A stretch of DNA of 11,174 nt, from contig DHCD01000051.1 of NCBI GenBank assembly GCA_002398105.1, forward strand, positions 1 to 11,174, given 5' to 3'. The DNA comes from Syntrophomonas sp. UBA4911 (GTDB taxonomy: Bacteria; Bacillota; Syntrophomonadia; Syntrophomonadales; Syntrophomonadaceae). Positions 6,526 to 11,174 of this stretch are shown piece by piece. Position 1 is the first letter of the stretch, and every line of letters starts with the position of its first letter. The notes under the pieces are model-generated. The model ran no database searches. It saw only the letters and a list, made by a program, of their open reading frames with translations, and was not told where the DNA came from. The translations under genes were made by a program, and so were the position numbers.

Positions 6526-6563
6526 CCCCAATCGCTTTATGGTACTTACGAAAACTATTGGGG
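6526..6563. other. Inverted repeat CCCCAAT / ATTGGGG upstream of the CarD-like gene
   Basis: CCCCAAT (6526-6532) and ATTGGGG (6557-6563) are perfect 7-bp arms with a 24-base gap. The repeat ends eight bases before the proposed -35 of the CarD-like gene's promoter. The spacing suits a dimeric regulator bound to two half-sites, but no family is recognised and chance is possible. Confidence 0.3.
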
Positions 6564-6570
6564 TAAGCTA

Positions 6571-6600
6571 TTACACTATTATATATTTTACTGTTATAAT
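6571..6600 (+). promoter_or_regulatory. Probable promoter of the CarD-like gene
   Basis: TTACAC (6571-6576) and a consensus TATAAT (6595-6600) are 18 bp apart, placing the start near 6607 and leaving a leader of about 60 bases before the ATG at 6667. The -10 is strong; the -35 matches at TT.AC only. Confidence 0.6.
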
Positions 6601-6666
6601 TTCTTTAAGGGATATTATTTAGCGGGACACGTCGATTACTATTTAAATATTTAAAGGAAGATAGGC

Positions 6667-7167
6667 ATGTATAAAGTGAATGATTATGTGGTTTATGGTT
6701 TAACCGGAGTATGCCGGATTTTAGATATCGGGAAAGACGAGTATACCGGTAATGACGAAACCCAATATTATGTTCTAAAGCCGGTCGATGATAATAATAT
6801 GACCATCAGGGTCCCGGTAGATAATGAAAATATTTTACTTCGGCCCATCATCACTAAAGATGAGGTGCTGTCGTTAATAGCGACGATGCCGGAAAAGGAG
6901 ATCATTTGGCCTGAGGACGAGAGACGAAGAAGCGCTGATTTTAAAACTGCTCTGAAATCGGGAAAAAACGAAGAATGGATTAAAATCATCAAGACGCTGC
7001 ATTCGGAAAAAGAAACCCGAGCCGCAGTGGGCAAAAAATTGCCCAAGATGGATGAGGCGATAATGAACACCGCTGAAAAACATCTAAATCAAGAATTCGC
7101 CCTTGCTTTGGGTATTTCACCAGAAGAGGTTATTCCCTATATTCTTGACCACATTCCTGAAAAATAA
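6667..7167 (+). CDS. CarD/CdnL-family RNA polymerase-binding regulator
   Basis: The 166-residue protein starts at an ATG with AAAGGAAG about eight bases upstream. Residues 1-65 (MYKVNDYVVYGLTGVCRILDI, YYVLKPVDDNNMTIRVPVDN, LLRPI) form the CarD_CdnL_TRCF domain, the small beta domain that contacts the RNA polymerase beta subunit and is also found in Mfd. The rest is mostly helical and charged, as in CdnL/CarD, where it contacts DNA at the promoter. The family usually supports open-complex formation at rRNA and housekeeping promoters. At 166 residues it is the usual length. It is a single gene, divergent from the T-box operon, and ends 5 bp from the stop of the convergent membrane-protein gene with no clear terminator between them. 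Its target promoters cannot be read from the sequence. Confidence 0.88.
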   Translation: MYKVNDYVVYGLTGVCRILDIGKDEYTGNDETQYYVLKPVDDNNMTIRVPVDNENILLRPIITKDEVLSLIATMPEKEIIWPEDERRRSADFKTALKSGKNEEWIKIIKTLHSEKETRAAVGKKLPKMDEAIMNTAEKHLNQEFALALGISPEEVIPYILDHIPEK

Positions 7168-7172
7168 GTTAA

Positions 7173-8783
7173 TTAATCAAAGTATTCAGTAATTTTATCC
7201 CGGACACGGGCTCTTTGCAGGCTGTCACCCGGCTCTCCAGCCACTTTAACCGCCTGTTGCTGCTGAACCAGCAGATATTTTTTCAGTTTTCCCTGTAAAA
7301 TCTCATCATCGGTCTGCTCATATACCATCAGGGCCGAATCAACACCGGCTGGTCCGGACCGGTATAAAATCTCCACATCAAAGTTTCTTAGCGTTCCCGC
7401 AAGATAACGATCAGCATTATAGCGAGCCACCAAGCTATCCGGATTCAACCAGCACAGCAGGCAGAACATAACTGCACCAACCCCAACTGCCAGGCGAGTA
7501 ATGGAGAAGGTCCATTTTTGCAGGGCTACAACTCCAACGCATATGATGGCCATAAAAATCATAAAAATACAGGGCAGCAGCCGACGCATAGAGAGTCCGT
7601 AGGCCCCTATGTACATCGCCATTTTGCTAAAGGCGGTGGCAATAAGCACCAGGGTTAAAATCGCCAGTAATGAGTTGAGCACCTTCAGGGTCATACTATC
7701 CCTGCTCTGCTTTTGGCTCATAATATTGGCTGCCGTCAATACAATCAGGTTGATAACCGAGATACGGCACAACTCAAAAAATCCGCTGCGGGCATATTCG
7801 GAATAAATCTGCCAACCTTCCGGCCGTTTACCAACAAATGCGGAGAAGAAATAAGGCAGCTGGCTCCCGATGAATACTATATAAAGCATACATAGCAAAC
7901 CTAACAGAATGTATACCGTAGTCATGGGAAGTACCCGCAGGGCTGAAATTTGCTTGAGCGTACTGTCCTCCTTAAAAAAGTCGGCGCCTCGTTTATGAGC
8001 GCTGCCGGCAACCAGCCCGAATATATAAGCTGCTATGGGTATAGCCAGAATGACATCCCAGAACGATTCCCAAAATCCTGCCCCCATCCCGCGAAAGCCA
8101 ATTAATATTCCATTGACAATTTTGGCAAAACCGCCGCTGTCTGCCTTCATCAGCAGGGGCAAAACCATGGCCGCCACTATAAGTGATAATAATAGCCCCA
8201 AAGCTATAGAGAAAAACTGTCTTCCCCGGGTACGATAATTGCTGCCGAGAACAGCCAGACCTTTATACTGGCAGTTGAAATTACTAAAGGGAATCACCAA
8301 CAGAGCATTATAGCTGTCCAATAAAACCAAATCACTGGTTTGGCCAAGGATAAGCAGCCCGGCAGCACATATGATCCAGTATACAGCACTGCCAAATAAC
8401 AGCATACCCTGCAGGGGAGCAAGGCCGTTGTTGGTCCAAAGACAGAAGCTTAACCCTATCAGCATCACCACGGCCAGCCAGAACCACCCGGCCCGGGGAA
8501 TATGGATACCCTTTTTCAGCAGATACACAGTCACTGAACTGCAAAATGCCAGGGTAAACAGGGTTACCCCCCAGCCCTGCCAGGAGAACAATACCCAACG
8601 GGCAAAAATAAATCCCAATATAAAAGCAAACAGGGCAAAAAGAATGTCATTACGGTCTGCAACAAAAGGTACTTTTCCCTTGGGCCGCAGGGAAATCTCC
8701 TGGGGGTTTTCTGCGGGAACGCCCACAGTTGCTGATTCTGAAATCAAAGTTGCGTGGTCTTTATCAGGAGTAAGCTCATTCAT
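7173..8783 (-). CDS. Polytopic membrane protein, DUF4153/DUF4173 type
   Basis: The 536-residue protein starts at an ATG with TAAGGAGG nine bases upstream; the TAA in that string is the stop region of the preceding regulator gene, 14 bp away. Residues 1-43 are hydrophilic and probably cytoplasmic. About eleven hydrophobic segments follow between roughly 46 and 448, then a soluble tail of about 90 residues rich in Gln and charged residues. The stretch WQIYSEYARSGFFELCRISVINLIVL (around 325-350, given here in part by its key residues YARSGFFEL and INL) is the feature that points to the DUF4153/DUF4173 group; the exact Pfam family is uncertain. Function is unknown for this group. Being third in a unit with a DUF2975 protein and a Cro/CI-like regulator suggests a membrane-sensing or stress-related role, which is inference. 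Confidence 0.7.
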   Translation of the reverse strand: MNELTPDKDHATLISESATVGVPAENPQEISLRPKGKVPFVADRNDILFALFAFILGFIFARWVLFSWQGWGVTLFTLAFCSSVTVYLLKKGIHIPRAGWFWLAVVMLIGLSFCLWTNNGLAPLQGMLLFGSAVYWIICAAGLLILGQTSDLVLLDSYNALLVIPFSNFNCQYKGLAVLGSNYRTRGRQFFSIALGLLLSLIVAAMVLPLLMKADSGGFAKIVNGILIGFRGMGAGFWESFWDVILAIPIAAYIFGLVAGSAHKRGADFFKEDSTLKQISALRVLPMTTVYILLGLLCMLYIVFIGSQLPYFFSAFVGKRPEGWQIYSEYARSGFFELCRISVINLIVLTAANIMSQKQSRDSMTLKVLNSLLAILTLVLIATAFSKMAMYIGAYGLSMRRLLPCIFMIFMAIICVGVVALQKWTFSITRLAVGVGAVMFCLLCWLNPDSLVARYNADRYLAGTLRNFDVEILYRSGPAGVDSALMVYEQTDDEILQGKLKKYLLVQQQQAVKVAGEPGDSLQRARVRDKITEYFD

Positions 8784-8797
8784 TCACAAAAGCCTCC

Positions 8798-9013
8798 TTA
8801 TACTTCATCCGGTTCTTGGTATTCGAGTATGTCGCCGGGCTGACAATCCAATGACTTGCAGATCGCCTCCATGGTGGAGAAACGAATCGCTTTGGCCTTA
8901 CCGGTTTTCAGGATAGAGAGATTAGCCTGGCTGATGCCGATCTTTTCAGCCAATTCGCCCGAGGATATCTTCCTTTTGGCCATGATTACATCCAGATTCA
9001 CTACGATTGGCAT
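8798..9013 (-). CDS. Small Cro/CI-type (YozG-like) transcriptional regulator
   Basis: The 71-residue protein is almost entirely one helix-turn-helix domain. Residues 18-37 (SGELAEKIGISQANLSILKT) give the two helices and the turn, followed by FSTMEAICKSLDCQPGDILEY, which is the closing half of the HTH_26/YozG-type domain. It has no separate effector domain. It starts 18 bp after the DUF2975 stop with a GA-rich ribosome site (GGGAAGGGAAG) and ends 14 bp before the large membrane protein gene. This family is very often next to DUF2975 genes. It probably represses its own operon at the AT-rich repeats upstream of the DUF2975 gene, which is inference from position. Confidence 0.9.
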   Translation of the reverse strand: MPIVVNLDVIMAKRKISSGELAEKIGISQANLSILKTGKAKAIRFSTMEAICKSLDCQPGDILEYQEPDEV

Positions 9014-9031
9014 GTTACCGCTTCCCTTCCC

Positions 9032-9481
9032 TTATACCGTGTAATCTGCTTCGTTTTTAAGTTCCACCGCCTGGGCGAATACATTTTTCAACACTCGTAC
9101 AATCAAACCCATAAAAGCGGCCGCCACTGCCACAAAGAACCACGGGAAATAATAAAAAACCGAAACAAGAGCGATTACTGCTCCTAAAAAACAGCTCCAG
9201 GAAATCCGTCTCAATAATTCCACATTCTCTGCTACAAATACCCGCCCGGCATCAATCCGGCGGAGCAGACCCAACATACTATAGAGCAGATAGACGGCCG
9301 GAATAAATCCCACGTAGATGGTAGCCAGAAAATAGGATTGATCTCCCTGCAGCCCGGCCTGGGAGAAGTTCACAAACCAGTGCGTCAGCCAGGGCGCCGA
9401 CACGACGACAGCTAAAAGCAAGCCCAAAAAGATTAAAATACACAACTTACTCAGAGTGATTGATTTCTCTCTATTCCACAT
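9032..9481 (-). CDS. DUF2975 family membrane protein
   Basis: Two ATGs are possible. The one at 9481 is preferred because GAGAGG lies nine bases upstream; the same GAGAGG touches the ATG at 9490 with no spacer. This gives 149 residues starting MWNREKSITLSKLC. Four membrane segments are visible at about 9-31 (LCILIFLGLLLAVVVSAPWL), 48-71, 91-108 and 109-128, with GRVFVAENVELLRRISWSC between the second and third, a typical DUF2975 feature. The last 15 residues are soluble. The family is of unknown function and commonly pairs with a small YozG-like regulator, as it does here. It is the first gene of a three-gene unit. Confidence 0.82.
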   Translation of the reverse strand: MWNREKSITLSKLCILIFLGLLLAVVVSAPWLTHWFVNFSQAGLQGDQSYFLATIYVGFIPAVYLLYSMLGLLRRIDAGRVFVAENVELLRRISWSCFLGAVIALVSVFYYFPWFFVAVAAAFMGLIVRVLKNVFAQAVELKNEADYTV

Positions 9482-9531
9482 AAATCTCATCCTCTCGCAG
9501 CCGGGTGTGGGCGCACCCTTATAGTACTTGC

Positions 9532-9560
9532 ATTATAGCAAATATATTATTGAAAAACAA
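9532..9560 (-). promoter_or_regulatory. Promoter of the DUF2975-regulator-membrane protein operon
   Basis: On the minus strand a consensus TATAAT (9537-9532) has TTGTTT (9560-9555) 17 bp upstream. The start would be near 9525, about 45 bases before the chosen ATG. The -35 lies inside one arm of a 22-bp inverted repeat and between two AT-rich direct repeats, so a bound regulator would block it. Confidence 0.75.
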
Positions 9561-9594
9561 TATATATTTATTGTTTCTCGATATATTTTATTCG
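9542..9594. repeat. Three phased AT-rich repeats plus an inverted repeat (candidate operator)
   Basis: ATATATTATTG (9542-9552), ATATATTTATTG (9562-9573) and ATATATTTTATTCG (9581-9594) begin 20 and 19 bases apart, about two helical turns, so they face the same side of the DNA. An inverted repeat, AAACAATA (9555-9562) with TATTGTTT (9569-9576), overlaps the second copy and the -35 box. The Cro/CI-type protein encoded in this operon is the natural candidate to bind. AT-rich sequence makes some of this likely by chance. Confidence 0.5.
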
Positions 9595-9798
9595 TTTTTC
9601 ATTAAAAAGAAAGGCAGGGCAAAAGATGATGCAGGGCCAGGAGACGGCCTGAATGATGATGCCGGTTGCCGGCTGGAGATGGTTACCTGTTAGACCGAGC
9701 TATTGAAAAAGCTCTGTAGGAGAAAAGTGACGCTAATGATTTTCGATAAGCCATTATATCATTCCCGAAACCTGGAAGCGTTTTCACCGGCCCCTTTT
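9595..9798. other. Intergenic stretch with no gene recognised
   Basis: Between the operator repeats and the terminator of the GH130 gene about 200 bases hold no convincing reading frame, RNA gene or promoter. A small hairpin, GCCGG/CCGGC (9661-9673), and a GAGCT/AGCTC pair near 9700 are present but have no T-run or family match. A 62-codon frame at 9505-9693 starts within the operator and has no ribosome site or recognisable product. Confidence 0.5.
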
Positions 9799-9847
9799 AA
9801 ATAAAAAACCACAAAGGGCGATCAAAGGGATGGTTCTCCCGATCGCC
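9799..9847 (-). terminator. Rho-independent terminator of the GH130 gene
   Basis: On the minus strand GGCGATC (9847-9841) pairs with GATCGCC (9823-9817), with an inner GGGA/TCCC stem (9840-9837 with 9830-9827) and a three-base bulge. TTTTTTATTT follows at 9808-9799 after a short gap. It begins 17 bases past the gene's stop codon. The gap of about eight bases between stem and T-run makes it imperfect. Confidence 0.7.
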
Positions 9848-9864
9848 TGGGTTCAAGGGGCGGG

Positions 9865-11037
9865 TCAACGAGGACCGGTTCTCTTGACACTTAGATGTTT
9901 CCCGGTCAATGGGTTGAAGCGGAAAACATTACACATCTCATTTAAGATTTGTATATTTGCCAGACCGACATTCATTACTGTATCATTGCCTCCATAATAT
10001 ATAGCTACCGTATCGTCCTTGCCGGTTAATGCACCGCAGCTGAATACCACATTAGGAACGTGGACATAATCAGTTTCTCTGACTATACAATCACTTGCAC
10101 TGGGCATCAACAGCGGTTTGGCGCTAATACGGATCTTACTTGGATTGGCCGGGTCTTCAAGGTCATGGAATGCCACCCCCAGGGTGTAAGGATTGCCAGC
10201 CATGGTTGAACGGACACCATGAAAAATATTCAGCCACCCGTACCGAGTCCTGATAGGCGGGGCGCCTGGCCCGATCTTAGCCTGGAATGCGCTCGGCCCG
10301 TGACCGCTTCTCATGACTACATCCCCGATTTCCCATGGTCCGGTAGGACCTGGTGCGAAACCTGCGCATATTTCTGCAAATGAGCCGCCGGTGTGACCGG
10401 AGCCCGAGGTTTCCCTTCCTTTGTCATTGGGACGAAGCAAGGCTATCCATCTTTTGTTTCTATCCGGTTCAGGGAATATAACCACATTGCGCATATCCTG
10501 TTGGGAAATTGGGCCATAGCGAACAACAGTCTTGAAGTCTTTGGTTACAGCTATCATCACCTTGACCCGGTCAGGAATCTGTTCGTGGTAGGCACTGTAA
10601 GTCAATACATATAAGCCGCTCCCAACCGGATTGACCCGAATATCTTCCACCCCGCCGGCCTCAGATTCAATAACCGAATTTATGGCTACGCCTTCAGCAT
10701 ATAGATCATTCTCGGTCGCAGGCAATAAAAATGGCCTGGGGTCTACCGTCCAACCATCCAGGCCATTATCACTTACAGCTTTGCCTACCACACTACGGCC
10801 ATCAGCAATGTGGGAACGAAAAAGCATTATGGTTTGATTCTGACCATTCGCATCTGTCACTTTTGCCATTCCCGCATTATGAACCGTGTAGGTATATAAA
10901 CGGCTGTCTGTACCCCAAACCTTATTGACGTCATGGCATGTTAATATTGGGTTGCCAGGGTAGCGTAAAACCGGTTCATTAACAGTTACTGTTCCCTCAA
11001 ATCCATTTAACGCAACATGTGCCTCGGTACGGCCCAT
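9865..11037 (-). CDS. GH130 family beta-mannoside phosphorylase or hydrolase
   Basis: The 390-residue protein starts at an ATG with AAGGAG seven to eight bases upstream. It is a five-bladed beta-propeller by family: RYPGNPIL (25-32), VHNAGMAKV (52-60), MLFRSHIADGRS (71-82), GVEDIRV (129-135, with Asp132 the expected proton donor), WIALLRPND (197-205), IRTRYGWLNIFHGV (262-275) and VHVPNVVFSCGA with AIYYGGNDTVMNVGLA. GH130 enzymes act on beta-mannosides, many by phosphorolysis to mannose 1-phosphate, others by hydrolysis; the phosphate-binding residues cannot be checked here with certainty, so the mode is open. No signal peptide is seen, so it acts in the cytoplasm. No sugar transporter or regulator adjoins it within the window, which makes its substrate hard to infer. 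It has its own terminator, and a large inverted repeat lies 43 bp upstream of the start. Confidence 0.85.
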   Translation of the reverse strand: MGRTEAHVALNGFEGTVTVNEPVLRYPGNPILTCHDVNKVWGTDSRLYTYTVHNAGMAKVTDANGQNQTIMLFRSHIADGRSVVGKAVSDNGLDGWTVDPRPFLLPATENDLYAEGVAINSVIESEAGGVEDIRVNPVGSGLYVLTYSAYHEQIPDRVKVMIAVTKDFKTVVRYGPISQQDMRNVVIFPEPDRNKRWIALLRPNDKGRETSGSGHTGGSFAEICAGFAPGPTGPWEIGDVVMRSGHGPSAFQAKIGPGAPPIRTRYGWLNIFHGVRSTMAGNPYTLGVAFHDLEDPANPSKIRISAKPLLMPSASDCIVRETDYVHVPNVVFSCGALTGKDDTVAIYYGGNDTVMNVGLANIQILNEMCNVFRFNPLTGKHLSVKRTGPR

Positions 11038-11080
11038 TTCAATTCTCCTTATTACATTGCGGTATAATTAGTAGATTATG

Positions 11081-11174
11081 CAAATCCGGAAACCGAAATT
11101 CCACCATACCGAATATCCATCATGAGGATACTTAACATTCTGTCAAAATGGTTGAATTTCGGTTTCCGGATTTG
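11081..11174. repeat. Long inverted repeat at the window edge (hairpin or MITE-like element)
   Basis: The arms 11081-11107 and 11148-11174 are 27 bases long and match with one mismatch; the outer 21 bases are perfect (beginning CAAATCCGGAAACC). The 40-base middle contains a further small hairpin, TATCC (11114-11118) with GGATA (11126-11130). The right arm ends exactly at the window edge, so its true outer boundary there is unknown. It lies just upstream of the GH130 gene. It could be a small non-autonomous mobile element, an IS end, a strong terminator of an upstream gene, or a regulatory stem-loop. No transposase is visible. Confidence 0.75.

Noticed and set aside
9505..9693. 62-codon plus-strand frame in the gap right of the DUF2975 gene
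   Set aside because: It covers the promoter and operator repeats of the DUF2975 operon, and its low-complexity product has no family resemblance.
1..11174. CRISPR arrays, tRNA or rRNA genes, phage or transposase genes
   Set aside because: No regularly spaced repeat-spacer pattern, cloverleaf sequence, rRNA motif or transposase/integrase frame was seen on either strand.

Overview
The window looks like chromosomal DNA of an anaerobic, low-to-middle-GC Firmicute, probably a clostridium of the Peptococcaceae/Syntrophomonas kind. The evidence is a tRNA-sensing T-box leader, a four-subunit ferredoxin-dependent 2-oxoacid oxidoreductase, strong AAGGAGG-type ribosome binding sites and consensus TTGACA/TATAAT-like promoters. 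The genus is not determined.

Left half, all on the minus strand. A consensus promoter at about 6387-6359 feeds a T-box leader (about 6352-6091) whose specifier reads AUC, so it should sense tRNA-Ile. Downstream come porC, porD, porA and porB, each pair overlapping as ATGA: the gamma, delta (ferredoxin), alpha and beta (TPP) subunits of a pyruvate/2-oxoacid:ferredoxin oxidoreductase. The series continues in the same direction with a strange CbiE/CbiT-like protein that has lost most of its methyltransferase motifs, a membrane-anchored Acg-type nitroreductase, and an NRDE (TANGO2-like) protein that runs off the left edge. T-box read-through needs uncharged tRNA, so the oxidoreductase is expected to be on during isoleucine shortage. 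That fits a biosynthetic, reductive-carboxylation role, making 2-oxobutyrate or 2-oxo-3-methylvalerate, better than a catabolic one.

Middle. A single plus-strand gene for a CarD/CdnL-type RNA polymerase-binding protein is transcribed divergently from the T-box operon and converges on the next unit.

Right half, minus strand. A three-gene unit encodes a DUF2975 membrane protein, a small Cro/CI-type regulator (YozG-like) and a large polytopic DUF4153/DUF4173-type membrane protein. Its promoter lies among three AT-rich direct repeats spaced 19-20 bp apart, a likely operator. A terminator then separates this unit from a stand-alone GH130 family beta-mannoside phosphorylase/hydrolase gene. The right edge of the window is a long near-perfect inverted repeat just upstream of that gene.

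The best candidate for something undescribed is the unit formed by the Ile T-box, the oxidoreductase, the degenerate CbiE/CbiT-like protein, the anchored nitroreductase and the NRDE protein.
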